This document shows, one piece after another, positions 9,213 to 20,319 of a stretch of DNA of 37,288 nucleotides (positions within the stretch are counted from its first letter, which is position 1; each line of letters begins with the position of its first letter). This stretch comes from Cudoniella acicularis (Eukaryota > Ascomycota > Leotiomycetes > Helotiales > Helotiaceae), in contig JAAMPI010000455.1 of the NCBI GenBank assembly GCA_013054445.1, positions 1 through 37,288 on the forward strand. Direction: 5' to 3'. Position numbers and translations under genes: made by a program. A model generated the notes under the pieces. That model saw only the letters and a list, made by a program, of their open reading frames with translations, had not been told where the DNA came from and did not search any database.

Positions 9213-11599
9213 GACGAATGTTTCATGAGCCTGTAAATTCGGGATTTCGATAGATGTGATACGAGACCTGCGGAGATGCTAGACCACATTAGCAAGCTAC
9301 TCAACGGGCTTTTCAAAGGTGCTATTGTACCTGTCGAGATACGATATTTGTTTCTCTCAAGGCTAGGCCTCCGAGAGATATACGCAGCGGGTCTGCGAGG
9401 TGTGGGTGGAAAGAACAGGGCGCTGAAAAGATGACTGAAATTCTGCAGCACCAGTGCAGTTCCTGGGGCGTTTTGGGTCGCGTCCTGTACGCGAAACAAG
9501 CCCAGTTAGAAGGCTTTCGAAATTCACGTCTTTAATAAGATCTGATGATTTTTGGGTTGCAGGTGGCACAGAATGGATGCCTAGAAAATTCGTGAGGCTG
9601 AGCACAAGGCATGCATGAAGCAATCTTTTGTACCTCGGTTAGTAGTATGTTTTTCAAGGGGCTTACGTCACTTCAACTAACAAAAATGTTCGCGACGAAA
9701 TTGACAAGTCTTGTGGCAAACAACCTGAAAATGGATTTGCTGTCTAGAATCTCGTTTGTGATAAGCAGAAAAGAAACAAATTGTAGAAGTATCGTATTTC
9801 TGTATGTATATTTCAAGAACTGTTAATTGTGATTTCCTAGGGTCCAAGAGCCAAGAAGCCCTATTCAAATGCAGAAAAAGAAGATCATTCAAAGATGCTG
9901 GGGAGAAAAGGCTTCATTCCGGGGAAACGCAGAAGCCAGCTATTTAGCTTTCCAAAATCCTGACAAGTATAAGCAAACACATATGCCACGTCACCTACGC
10001 CGGTCGCAGACTCACTAAATACCCGTCCGATACTGTAACACGGAAATTTTCATCGCAAATAAAGCAAACTCTCAACTAACAAGTTTGCTACGTGTCTGCC
10101 TCTTCGCTACCACGCTTGGCACGCCATGCCATCAAGGTCAACTTGCGCTGGGAAGCCCAGGTATGAGGAATCCAGCCCCTGAAAATCAAATACGGCAATC
10201 AGATATTTTCAAGTTTCTTGAGTACAAACAGTAGATCGTTCACTGAAACTCCTCAGCAGTAGGCCCGTCGAATCACAACGAAAAAGGATATAACTGAAAC
10301 CGAACTCTCGAATCACGAATTAATTAACAACATATTTCCCGACTGAACAACATATATTTACGCGCAATTCTTCCAGACTTTCGAAAACTTCAAGGTTTCC
10401 TCCTAATTTACAAGCGGAATGATTATTGAGGATCTAGTTCACCGCATTTTTGAGAAATCGTTAAGCCATCGATTGCCACACCAACAATTTCAAGCGAATT
10501 TATTCGTGCTATACATAAACCAAGCTGTGGGTAGCGAGCCAATATTATTGCCGTAGTTCCCTCCTCCGAATGTCTTTCGGTTAAATAAATAAAGTCAAAA
10601 TCTCCACCGGAAAGTTTACGTCTTCTCGAGAACCGCGTCGATGAGTTGAACATCAGTATTAGCATCCTGGTGATTCAGTATATTAAATACAACGAAGGTC
10701 CTAGTAATATCTGATTTTGTACAAGCGTTTTGGGGTTTCAAATTTACAAAGAGGCTAGAACAAACTAGGAACATTGGCTTTTGGAGGTGACAGATATTTC
10801 TGGTACATTTTTCTGATCTCCGCACCCTGAAGTTCTCTGGCGGCTGGCTATGAATTCTGTGGAATCTAAGGGGGCTGGCATCCCACTTTGGGCTGCAAAT
10901 CCAAGCATCCAGTGATCACTTCATCACAAACATGGAGCTGCCCGGAGAAAATAAGCGGAGCTCAGGCAATCACATTAAAATAAGCTCGGGAAAAGAACTG
11001 GGATAATGAAGAAATAGATTCTGGGTAGCACACAGATATTCATCGCCCAGACCAATCTGTTTGTAGAGAGCTTCCGGCCGTTTACTAACGGCAGATTTGG
11101 ATGAAATCTTACAAACTTGAGCTAAACAGCGAAATAAATACAAAGGCCAGCACAGGAGCAGCAGCCCATAGATTCAGATATATCTAATTTCAGCATAATT
11201 GATGTCTTGTTTTCAATTGCCGGTGAACTGCTTCTACTTGTGACCTGTTATTATATTTAAATATCAGACAGCAGCAAGTCTCAGAATCAGAACTTCTTCA
11301 GCCCATTTGAACTCTTCATCCAAGATCTGGACATGTGGAAAATTTACTACAGCGTGTTATAGCCTCCACACTATCTCATACGAAAAAGGAGGGAAGAGAA
11401 TGACCACAGTGCTAGTAGCCTTTACATGCTTTTGTATCCTGTAGTCAAAACTATAGACCAGTAAATATTTACCGCTCATTGTATTCTTTTGATTTACCTC
11501 ATGTACAAGCACTGGATCAAATCAGAGCACACGGAAATTTACAACGGAATAAAAAACCGGGATTCATTGTGGATATCTGAATAAGGCTCCTAGCTAAAC
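9213..11599. other. Long gene-poor stretch, no supported gene
   Basis: About 2.4 kb without a convincing gene. Open frames (9209-9499, 9363-9623, 10423-10665, 10616-10825, all minus) lack the 2EXR motifs and known domains. The first two probably lie in the 5' leader of copy 4. The right end is the LTR insertion point, with the 5-bp flank taaac at 11595-11599. Confidence 0.55.
11595..11599 (+). other. Target-site duplication TAAAC (left of left LTR)
   Basis: Its partner is not on the other side of the same LTR but at 14514-14518 (gttta, the reverse complement), beside the other LTR. Confidence 0.85.
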
Positions 11600-11876
11600 T
11601 GTTAGAGGTAAAGGTGTGTAGACGGAAGAGAGAGTCGACTGTTAGGTCGAGGGATTCAAGTATGTGGAATAATAATATGATTTTGACTTAAAGACTTATC
11701 TATCTATAAAGGGGTGAGCCGACTATATATACTACAAGTGTAGTTACTAGAAGCTTCTATAGCTTAGAAATCAACGCTTATAAATCAAAGCTTATAAATC
11801 AAAGAACAACCTAAAAGATTCTACTAAGGTTTAAACCTTAAGTTTAGAATAGTGCTTATTACCTAATAATACAACA
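11600..11876 (+). mobile_element. Solo LTR, left copy (277 bp, TG...CA)
   Basis: Starts tgttagaggtaaagg and ends taatacaaca. It has a TATA-like ctataaaggg and a short internal direct repeat (gcttataaatcaaa twice). It is reverse-complementary to 14519-14795 with four transitions by my count, about 98.6 percent identity. No retroelement internal domain adjoins it. It is flanked by taaac on the left and gggtg on the right, which do not match each other; each matches the flank of the other LTR instead. Confidence 0.9.
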
Positions 11877-12464
11877 GGGTGAAAGTATACTGAATTTTGC
11901 CCTGCAACAGTAGATTCTAAGAGTGCTTTGTAGTGTAGTTTGGAGACCATGCGCGATTCGTGGTTGACTTGAAACGAAATGGGAGTTTGTGTGCGAGTAG
12001 TCAGGAGGTATCGGCCTTCTAATTGAAGTTCTCCAGCCCGCCCGAAATATACCCTGATTTTCCTGCTCCGCGAAAAGGATGCGCGCCAGATTCGCTGCCG
12101 TAGCTCGGCAAGCAGATGCGGGAAAAGTGTGAAATATCCCTCCGACTGGTAAAAGAGATAAATATCGAGGTCCGGAAGCTCGTGCTTGAAAATCGTAAGC
12201 GTAGCTGTATCGTATTCTGAGATCGTAGGATTGATGGATGGCTGGGTGACGGCAACTATTCTTGACGTTAGAATTCGTTGAATTTAACCAAACAGACTCC
12301 TTACCAGCTTGAGAACCGCCCACTAGATCGTACAGTCTTGCCGATATCTCATCCTGGAACACCTTTCTCATGTCTTTCACGGTGGTCTTGGGTACCAAGG
12401 TCCGTCCAAAATGAGTCTTGTAAATGTTCAATTGGTCTTCAGGTACTATGTCATTTTGTGCCAT
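11877..12464 (-). pseudogene. 2EXR-domain gene copy 5, N-terminal half (broken by LTR and inversion)
   Basis: Exon a is 12305-12464 (ATG, MAQNDIVPEDQL). A 49-nt intron at 12256-12304 (donor GTAAGG, branch CTAAC, acceptor AATAG) joins it in frame to exon b, 11877-12255. Exon b reads ELPDLDIYLFYQSEGYF, then LFPHLLAELRQRIWRASF, SRSRKIRVYF, SFQVNHESRMVSKLHYKALL and NSVYFHP, and stops dead at the LTR. There are no stops or frameshifts up to that point. The C-terminal half lies at 14796 on the opposite strand. A probable 5' UTR intron lies at 12471-12522 (GTAAGT donor, CAACAG acceptor). In its present state the frame would run into LTR sequence, so the gene is disrupted, apparently recently. Confidence 0.9.
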
Positions 12465-13248
12465 TCACCCCTGTTGTCTATAGCTAGGAGTGAAGAGTAG
12501 TTGTTCCAGGGACTGTACTTACTGCCGCTTGACGCAGCTTCCCTGTCGGTGTGTGCGACATCTTGGGTCTGTGAATTGTTGTTTTGTGTCACAGTGGCGC
12601 TGAAGAAAGATTCCATGTGAATGAGTCTAGGTGGTTGACATAACAACTGCAGATTCTCCTCGGATATGAAATACCTGCGTTGCAGCCTGACAGCCACTTC
12701 CTGCACCTCAAATAATATGCAGCATCTCCATTTTAAGTAATATTACAAGGAATCTATTCATTCCATTTATCGTTTGAAGTTTCCTGTCACTTTCAGTCCA
12801 CTTTTTATTTAGTCCTCATTAAATAATTTTGAAGTGTTTACTTCAAATTTCCTAAATTAGACATGAAGAGAAGGATTTGGAGCCAGAGTTACAGGGACAA
12901 GAGGGTTTATTCTTGAAGTAAGACAGGTGCTAGCCATTTAACCCCCCTGAAGCTGTTTTCTAGAGGCCAAACAACGTTGATTACTCTGCAAACCTGACAC
13001 AGGCCAATGGTTGATGACGCAGCGAGAAATGTAGCTAATCAAAGTTTTCATCCTCTGAAAGGAAATCAGACTATATATAGAATACCTCGGGTATTAGACT
13101 TGTCTGTGTCACAAGGAATTATTTCGGATTACGTTGATCCTAAAGTAATTTTATCTAATAAAGTCTAGAATAGAAGCCATGTACCCGGGAACTGACGAAA
13201 ACCTTCTTCTTTTATCTCCTCCCACAAACAGCAAAACTTTTCCTAAGA
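12465..13248. other. Spacer between copy 5 N-half and copy 6
   Basis: Contains the presumed promoter, 5' UTR and UTR intron of copy 5 (to about 12700), then AT-rich sequence. No other gene seen. Confidence 0.5.
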
Positions 13249-14317
13249 TTACACTTTTAACATCTTGCGACGGGATGGCACAACCATAGCGATTTCCGGA
13301 ACACTGAATCCGTGCGTTGTCTCTGCTTATCAACATACAAGGCGCTCAGCTTCTTCTGGAACCTATCCCTAGCCTTTTGACACTTAAATTTACCTAGATT
13401 TACCCGCTTAGATACCGTACCCTTAATTCCAGGTGATAGGGTTAACTCTTTCAAGTTGGGCAAGCAGAGGTTATCCAGTCTTCGCTGCTTATGTTCGCCT
13501 TTTGGATCACCTTTTGAACAAAGATGCATGATGAACCCCGTGAACCTTCAAGGTACTTAATTTTCAACAAGGACTCCTGCGACTTGTACTCCCCGCACTC
13601 CAACATGCTCTTCCAGTAGATTCATGCGTATGGCATAGAAATTGTATCTAGATCTGGGTGAAACTAGATTCTGGGTTGTGTAACTGACTTATCGTTTGCT
13701 CGAAGGCTAGTAGCTCGGCTCTCGCGGTTGATTCGAAATGTTACAGGTGTGCGGAAACTTGATAAGAAGTCGAGGCCCCCTGTCCACTTCACCAAGTAGC
13801 AATAGCAGTTGTTGTGCTTTCGTTTAGCATTATTGACGCAGGGCTAGCACTTTTCGTTGGTGTTGTCCTCCTTCTTGAGCATCATGCCAGGCGCGATTAC
13901 CACCCGAACTTTCCTACCACGCGGGAAAGCAATCTCCATGCCGTCTCTCGCAGTTCTGTGTGAAGGCTCGAGAATAGGTGGAACTCGTCTAGCCTGTGGA
14001 GGAATTGTATGAACAAGAGTGCTTCCGGATCAGGGAGTTCTTCGAGAAGGATTTGGAAACTCTTTGCAGCATCGCCTGCTGTGGGTTTTGATGCAATATG
14101 ACCTGCAAAGTAAGAATTTGTATCCAAAAATTATCGAAAAGCATGTAGTACTAGTATTATCAGAACCCTGAAGGGCTATAACCTCTCTGGTGGTGAACTT
14201 TGGATGGGGATCCTTCTCCTCGAGCAGGTCTTTCATCAGAAGAGAATCTGCGATGGATGAAGGGAAGCTATCTTGGGTAATATCTTTCGCCGCGAGGCTA
14301 AATTTTGATTCTGACAT
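13249..14317 (-). pseudogene. 2EXR-domain gene copy 6, decayed
   Basis: Exon 1 begins at ATG 14315-14317 (MSESKFSLAAKDITQDSF). A 64-nt intron (14103-14166) joins in frame to GHIASKPTAGDAAKSF. Then come LLEELPDPEALLF and FHLFSSLHTELRETAWRL. A one-base frameshift sits inside the first motif; the next frame resumes with AFPRGRKVRVVIAPG. It continues with PVTFRINRESRATSL, a stop, FHPDLDTISMPY, another stop, LPNLKELTLSPGIKG, a further frameshift and the family C-terminus VPEIAMVVPSRRKMLKV. With at least two frameshifts and three stops it is clearly non-functional. It lies inside the inverted segment, so its original strand was plus. Confidence 0.85.
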
Positions 14318-14518
14318 TGTTGCGCTGGTTGTAAGGCGGTTTCGCGGGGTCTCCGATGAGGTGCGAGATTATGCGGCGTATATCTCTTGTGGTCTTCTGC
14401 AGAAGTTGCAGAAAACAATGAAAAAGGTTTACGGGTTCTTCTTCAGGATAAAACTCGCTTGCTGGGTGAGACTGCATCATCAAATACAACAATGTCCGAT
14501 TTAATCAAGCTCTGTTTA

Positions 14519-14795
14519 TGTTGTATTATTAGGTAATAAGCACTATTCTAAGCTTAAAGTTTAAACCTTAGTAGAATCTTTTAGGTTGTTCTTTGATTTA
14601 TAAGCTTTGATTTATAAGCGTTGATTTCTAAGCTATAGAAGCTTCTAGTAACTACACTTGTAGTATATATAGTCGGCTCACCCCTTTATAGATAGATAAG
14701 TCTTTGAGTCAAAATCATATTATTATTCCACATACTTGAATCCCTCGACCTAACAGTCGACTCTCTCTTCCGCCTACACACCTTTACCTCTAACA
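14519..14795 (-). mobile_element. Solo LTR, right copy (277 bp, inverted)
   Basis: Reverse complement of 11600-11876 with four transitions. Its inner flank (14514-14518, gttta) and outer flank (14796-14800, caccc) are the reverse complements of the left LTR's outer and inner flanks respectively. On the minus strand it therefore reads gggtg-LTR-taaac, while the left copy reads taaac-LTR-gggtg. Confidence 0.9.
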
Positions 14796-15086
14796 CACCC
14801 CAAACTGGATAGGGTGGTGTTCAACGAGGTCCGAATTCGGTATTATAATCACAGAGAGTTCGAAAATACATTCAAATTCCAACAAAACTTCAAGCTGATT
14901 GAAAATCTTAGCTGTTACAAGGTCAACGAGGCCGTGAGTGGAAACTATAATGAGGTAAAAAGAGCTAGGGACTGGGCCTTCCTTAAGGATGCGTTTCCGA
15001 AATTATCATGTCTCTACTACACTATAGACCGCTCACGCTCGCCAACTACTTTTACGACCAGACAGTGCAGATGGGAAAGTTGTTGA
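14796..15086 (+). pseudogene. 2EXR-domain gene copy 5, C-terminal half
   Basis: Immediately after the LTR and the caccc duplication the plus strand reads KLDRVVFNEVRIRYYNHREF, then LIENLSCYKVNEAV and WAFLKDAFPKLSCLYYTID. Joined to the copy 5 N-half with one CACCC removed, codons run on without a frame change as ...VYFHP-KLDRVVF..., matching the VYFNPKIDTIFL-type motif of other copies. The FPKLSCL segment corresponds to the FPNLESI / FKALREL element of the family. The frame stops at 15084-15086. A further open stretch at 15145-15324 after a possible acceptor (gattttag) reads GVEIFICLHKRSDYAEF and could be the last exon; I could not place the donor. Confidence 0.85.
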
Positions 15087-15144
15087 TTACTGGAGCCAAA
15101 TTTGTCAATGTTTGTCTGGGCAGTAGGAGTACACCCGATTTTAG

Positions 15145-15324
15145 GTCACCGTTAATCATACGTTCAGTGTTCTATACTTTTTGAAAGGAGAGTCTCTCAA
15201 GTTACCGGAAAATGGGGTTGAAATTTTTATTTGTTTACACAAGCGTTCGGACTACGCTGAGTTTAGACGTTCGGTGGATACGAGGCCATTGACCATCCCA
15301 CCGACCCCAGAATGGGACTTCTGA
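15145..15324 (+). other. Possible last exon of split copy 5
   Basis: Sixty codons open from just after a gattttag acceptor-like site, including LKLPENGVEIFICLHKRSDY and ending TPEWDF-stop. The composition looks coding, but I do not recognise it from the other copies and no matching donor is certain. Confidence 0.35.
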
Positions 15325-16994
15325 AATGACGCAGAAGCTGTAGTAGGGAATATTGTTGATGAAAGATGATGGATTACAATGGAGTTGTCATCTACTGGTT
15401 GCAATCAGGAGTTACAGTAGCCTTAGCTCGAATGAAATCAAAGCGCCATGTACACATATACCACCATACGTTTCTTCATCTGCAATGTGTTCTGAGGTTC
15501 TTAGCATAAACCTCGATAAAAAAATCTCGTCAGACACCTTAACAACCTATTTTACAGTCTGCATCTCTGAGATATGGGAGAGGGTCTTCACAGAAACGTC
15601 GATATGCCCGACGATATCATGGATCCGTTCTCTTACTGAGGGGATCATTGAAACACCTCCTAATTATCACGCTGCAAACAAAAATGATAATCCAAGAAAT
15701 ATATAAATAATGATTGCAGTAAGCTCGATAACGCCTATAAGCTACTCCTACACCTTCGAAGAGTTATGGATTTCAGCATTAATATTGAAGCAACAAATTC
15801 ATAGCAGTTGTAATTTTGCACGACGAGATCTCAATCCACTCAAGATATAAGATCTCCCAATTCGAACCGAGCTACATGCCAATGCACGGACGAAACGCAA
15901 TATACCCTGTCAGCGCCAACAGTTCTTATGTTTTGAATATTAAGCACATTTATTCGTGACTAGATTTAAAATGAAAAGATGTGATGGCCGTTTTCAGTTC
16001 TAGCGAACCCAGATTCAGGGGGAAGGGGAAGCCCTTGCGTCAACCAACTTGCAATGTAGCAGTTGAGAACCGAGCCAAAGAATCAGATTTAAACATTAAT
16101 AGAATTGATAACCTTTACAATTTAAGGTCTAGGAGTAGCAATAATATATGCAAGATGTGGCAGACATTCTTTGCCACCGTTTATCCCCATTTTCTCCTTG
16201 CATAATAGCTTATTTGCCCATTTTTGAACCCTTCTGCAATTGCCTCGAGGCTAACTGCATGTTAATAACTCACCATAAGCACTATCTGGACAGGGTATAA
16301 TTTCAACCTTACACGCAAGGGCTACCGAAAGATGTCTGAGATTGTATAGCTCTTAAATATAGTGTACGATTTCTTCATACAGGCTCTGCTTATCGCCTTC
16401 GGGTCTCTAAATATGGTCGAGATGTTATGGGATCATAGGTTGTGATGGATGAAAAGACGAGAAGATGTATAAGAGATGCGATTTCGTAATGTTTCGGCTT
16501 CTAGTCGTCTAGATGATTGCTGTGAATTTGGGACTGCTCGTTGCGTAAGTGCCTGACCTGATCGCGGAGAAGGGAGTTGACGGATATGACTAGTGAAGAA
16601 CAAGAACGCAGCAACCGTGGATCCGATTCTGCTTCGACTGCACCTGCGCCCCCTGCAAGATAAGCTCTGATTGTTCCATTTTGAATGCATCCAGTACCTC
16701 GGTTAAGGTCTTTATCTACTGGAAGGCAAAAAAGCTAGCTTATCGATTGTTCTTTGAGTGTCCTATCTTGTCCAGAGGGTAAAACAAACTCGAGGACTTT
16801 TCATCATCCTTCTATCTACACACAGCTCCTCGTCATCCAATTTCCTCTGCAAGAGGACACCCTTAAACCAGAGGAGCTCTCTTTTCTCCCTTTCTACTCG
16901 AAGGTTTGCGCCAAAACACCTAGTGATTGTATTTTGATCGTACTAATTCTGCGGTGAACAGCGTCGTTCCTTATTCTATCGCGACTGCTTTAAT
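15325..16994. other. Intergenic, promoter side of copy 7
   Basis: No supported gene in 1.67 kb. A 117-codon open frame at 15353-15706 (plus) has no recognisable motif. 16750-16994 is pyrimidine-rich on the plus strand, as in many fungal promoters, just before the ATG of copy 7. Confidence 0.5.
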
Positions 16995-17888
16995 ATGAGA
17001 CAAATTCAACCCCAAGAGTCTCTGGACCATTCGAGATCCTTTCTAAGCCTCCGAATATCCCCTACAACCTCACCTTTAACCTCGAAGACACATCTGAGCA
17101 ACAAGAATAAGGGAGCGGATGGATCTTCAGTCCCACCTATGGAGGAGCGTATCAAAAATGGCAATAAGAGCATGAGCAAAGTCAAGCAATTCCTCTGTTT
17201 CCCAAAACTGCCTGCTGAACTCCAAAACAAAATATGGCCGTTTACCTTTCCACCACCGGAGACAATCGTAGTTGATCATAAGAACCACTTGGAGCATCCC
17301 GCCTGGAAAGCACCTCATACTGAGCCACAACCCAACCCTATCGCGCTCCAGGTCCATCATAACAGTCGGAAAGAAGCCCTTCGAACATTTAAATCCCTGT
17401 ACGAGCTTCCAAATGGCTATCGAAAGTACTTTGACCCGGACACCGATCTTATCGTCATTCCACACTGCTACTTCTACATCCGTGCTGATGATAGCTTCCG
17501 CTACGCTCTACGAAACATGAAAACATTCATAGGGGCAGAGCTTATCCGCCGCTTGGTGATCAGCAAGTTCATTTGGAAGCCGAACTTCACTTTCATGAAT
17601 GAACGCCTTCCCCGAGAGATGAGGTTGGAGTACTTTGTTGTCAGCATGCCATTTCCGAACTTGGAATCCATCACCATCCACCCGGAGCGCGTTCAATCTG
17701 CGTTTTTCGATTACTATACCAATAACTTTCAGGAGCCGGAGCAGCTCAAACAATGCTACGATGCTATCATTCACGATTTCCTGGAGATGAAGGAATCGTT
17801 TCCTGGGTGCAAGATGCCTAAGATCACAATCTCGGGATATGAATTATCCAAGGCGTTAGAGAATGTGTCTGGGGAGGAGGGGGGTTGA
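16995..17888 (+). CDS. 2EXR-domain protein, copy 7
   Basis: Uninterrupted 297-residue frame from ATG 16995. After a ~65-residue Ser/Lys-rich N-terminus come FLCFPKLPAELQNKIWPFTF (about residues 66-85), PPPETIVVDH, ALQVHHNSRKEALRTFKSL, YFDPDTDLIVI, FPNLESITIHPERV, and a C-terminal MPKITISGYELSKAL. NSR replaces the usual ESR in the second motif. There is no LPDP motif before the domain. It is the only intact copy on the plus strand. Before the LTR-mediated inversion copies 6 and 5 would have been upstream of it in the same orientation. No signal peptide or membrane segment. Function unknown. Confidence 0.9.
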   Translation: MRQIQPQESLDHSRSFLSLRISPTTSPLTSKTHLSNKNKGADGSSVPPMEERIKNGNKSMSKVKQFLCFPKLPAELQNKIWPFTFPPPETIVVDHKNHLEHPAWKAPHTEPQPNPIALQVHHNSRKEALRTFKSLYELPNGYRKYFDPDTDLIVIPHCYFYIRADDSFRYALRNMKTFIGAELIRRLVISKFIWKPNFTFMNERLPREMRLEYFVVSMPFPNLESITIHPERVQSAFFDYYTNNFQEPEQLKQCYDAIIHDFLEMKESFPGCKMPKITISGYELSKALENVSGEEGG

Positions 17889-18463
17889 AGCAGCCAGCCA
17901 ACATCAATGAATACGGCATTGGTTTTCTTCGACAGCTACCTCGAATCTCTGGCGTTCACATCAATCCATTGGATTTGGTATGGTGATTACATTGGACGGA
18001 AGAGTATACAACCTTCTTGGTGTTCTGCTTCGCTGGATCAATGGCATGCTCCTCTGTTATCTAGACGTTTCGCATCTTCATTACACTCACAACATCTCCT
18101 TCGATTCTTCAGCATTTTTATGTGGTCCAGTAGATTGATCATATCGGGCAGGAATTCTGCAGTCTCCAGTCTGCAGGCTGCTGGCGTTAAGTGGAGGGCT
18201 GGATATTCAGTTCAACACAGATGGACACTTCATAAGTTTCTGTTTATGCCGGTTCTCAAACACAAATAAAATTGAAGCCTTCATAGTGCTTCTGCAATAC
18301 TAAACTTATATGTGATCTACGTCTTTCCTTCGCGAAATATACCTCACATCAGCTGTGGTATTCTTGTCTGCAGATCCAAATCCTTGCAGGTTTGTTCCTT
18401 TAATATCGTAATCTATGAATTCCTGCGGCGATTAAAATCACAATGTCCAAGGACAGTAAAGGA
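17889..18463. other. Convergent intergenic region
   Basis: Lies between the 3' ends of copy 7 (plus) and copy 8 (minus). No gene seen; open frames such as 17907-18269 (plus) lack motifs. Confidence 0.5.
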
Positions 18464-19528
18464 TCAAGGTGCAACAGTATTTATTGACCATCCTATCGAT
18501 AGAAAGATGCTCAAGGTGAGTCGCCACCATAACAGTATTTCAGTCTCGCAAAATCCCAGCCCTCCATCAACAATTTGTAAGATTCCATGCACCAGTAAGC
18601 AGCCATTAGCCCTCACAAATGCTGGAGGTTGGCCTCCTTCTGCCACTTGATAATGCATGTATTCCTGTGTGTGCCAACTGATCTCGCTAGCCTCAATCCG
18701 CCAAACCCTCACGACCACTATCCTCCTGCTCTGTCCTTCTGGAAGCGGAAAGCCTTTGATAAGAAGCATAGGATACTTGCAGTTTGGCATGCCCTCATAC
18801 AACTTTTCCCACACCCTTCTGGTGTCCGCATATACGTCCTTGAGAATGTCGGGTTTGTGAAACTAATTTATCTCAAAAAAGTCATACCAATCGAAGCACT
18901 TGATTGGGAGTAAAGTCAGGTTGACCAAGTCGACGAAATATGGTGCAAGCAATTTCTTCTTGGGGATCTCTATGATAATCTGCATATTTTGTCTTTTCGT
19001 GTACGTATACCCAGTCAGTTCCAGATTTTGAACCTTTTTGCATCCTTGTAGTGGGAATGGAAGAAGGTATCCGCAAGGAGTACAAGGTCCAAAGGTGGTA
19101 AAGGGGTAAGAAGTCAGAAGTTCCGGGTAGAGCCAATGATGGCCATTTTCGGTGTTCCGGACGGAAACGGTATCTGCAACCGGGTTGAAATATCGGGAGT
19201 AACCCTGGTATGTAAACAGAGGTGTGAAGAATTTAAAGGCTTCCTCGCGACTTTCTTTCCTGATGAACAGAGCGACTGGGTTGGCAGGACGGCAGATCAT
19301 TTCCCAGTCGAATCTTACTGGGAACATCGCTGTCGGTCGGCGTCCGTCGTCGGGTTTGAAGTAGAGCCTGCGCTTCTTGGGGGATGTTGTTCGCCAGATT
19401 TTGAGTTGTAGCTCCTTTGGAAGATTGAGGAAGAGAGTAAAATTTGGACTGGTGTTGGTGAAGATCTCTTTGGTGAGCTCGCTGTTTGGATCTGGAAGAA
19501 TAACTAAGAATGCCATGAGAGCTTGCAT
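18464..19528 (-). pseudogene. 2EXR-domain protein, copy 8, with one in-frame stop
   Basis: From ATG 19526-19528 the frame reads LVILPDPNSELTKEIF, FLNLPKELQLKIWRTT, SPKKRRLYFKP, ALFIRKESREEAFKFFTPL, YFNPVADTVSV and, later, VDLVNLTLLPIKCFDWYDF. A single TAG follows at 18863-18865. The same frame then continues with FHKPDILKDVYADTRRVW and YPMLLIKGFPLPEG, the equivalent of the family C-terminus (EPEQLKQCYDA / MPKITISGYEL in copy 7). The stop therefore interrupts an otherwise continuous gene. CAG-to-TAG or TGG-to-TAG would both be CpA-to-TpA changes on one strand. The open frame runs to 18464, but the true end is probably somewhat earlier. No frame-preserving intron removes the stop. The truncated 221-residue product would keep the whole 2EXR core. 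Confidence 0.85.
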
Positions 19529-20319
19529 TGCATCTAGATGAGACCATGAGGAATTCGTTGGCGATCGTGGTTAGAACGACATATTGTGTTTGAAAGATGC
19601 AGAATCTGCGAAGCGCAGAGTAGTAGATCTAGAATTTTCCCAGTGGCGCCTAGCAGCTGGATATCGAGGAGTCATTTTCGGCCTTCCTTGGAAAATTCTA
19701 GGTTGTTGCGTTTGGAAAGGTGGTGAGCAAGTGGAAAGGTTCACAATAATTTGGGATTATTAAATGGTTGTGCAGAAGAAGGTCTGCAGGGCTGCTCGAG
19801 GTTTCTGCAGACCAAGCTTCATGATAAGCGAGCAAGGAGAGCTTCATAGGCCCCTTCAAGCAGCCATTGAATACACAGATTATCCTACGTTTCACTGCTT
19901 TATTCAAAATTCCTTAAGTTAGTTATAGCTGTGAATATACTAAGGGAATCTACTTTAAAAACGATAAAAATATCACAATGGAATCAGAGGAAATGGGTAC
20001 ACAAGAATCTTCAAAAGATAGAGGATTAGCTGCGTAATATAATATTAGTGAGGGTGAGAGAAGGGGTAAAGAAGTCATGTCAAATTCATATATTTGGTAA
20101 AATGTTCGTTATATTGTTGTTTACTGACAAGTATTGTCATGCTAATCTGCAAATACCCAAAGAAGAGCAAGCCAGAGCTTCAAAGCTCAGCGACTCCAGG
20201 TATCAGAAAACCAAAGATCCATAATTTGCGAAGGCCTGCCAGAATATTGCATTCATCGTAATTTTCTAAGTGCCTTGACCAAAAGTCCTTATTAGATATT
20301 CTTATACTTATTATCTCAA
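19529..20319. other. Intergenic between copies 8 and 9
   Basis: No supported gene. AT-rich from about 19900 to 20150. Confidence 0.5.

Larger units (their letters stand above)
11877..14518. other. Inverted 2.64-kb segment between two solo LTRs
   Basis: The segment is bounded by LTRs in opposite orientation whose 5-bp flanks are reciprocally swapped. Inside are the N-terminal half of copy 5 and the decayed copy 6. Reversing the segment puts copy 6 and copy 5 on the plus strand, in line with copy 7, and reunites copy 5 with its C-terminal half. Confidence 0.88.

Noticed and set aside
9209..9623. Two minus-strand frames upstream of copy 4
   Set aside because: Read as 5' leader; Ser/Arg-rich, no motif, overlapping each other in different frames.
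12446..12706. 86-codon minus-strand frame with MESFFSATVTQ, upstream of copy 5
   Set aside because: A GTAAGT...CAACAG intron lies in it, and neither frame joins to the copy 5 ATG without a stop, so it is treated as a 5' UTR with an upstream ATG.
11600..14795. Interpretation as one full-length retroelement with two LTRs
   Set aside because: The LTRs are inverted relative to each other and the interval holds 2EXR gene pieces, with no gag, protease, reverse transcriptase or integrase.
18840..18895. A 49-nt GTATGA...CAAG interval that would remove the TAG of copy 8
   Set aside because: Splicing shifts the frame away from the FHKPDILKDVY family C-terminus.
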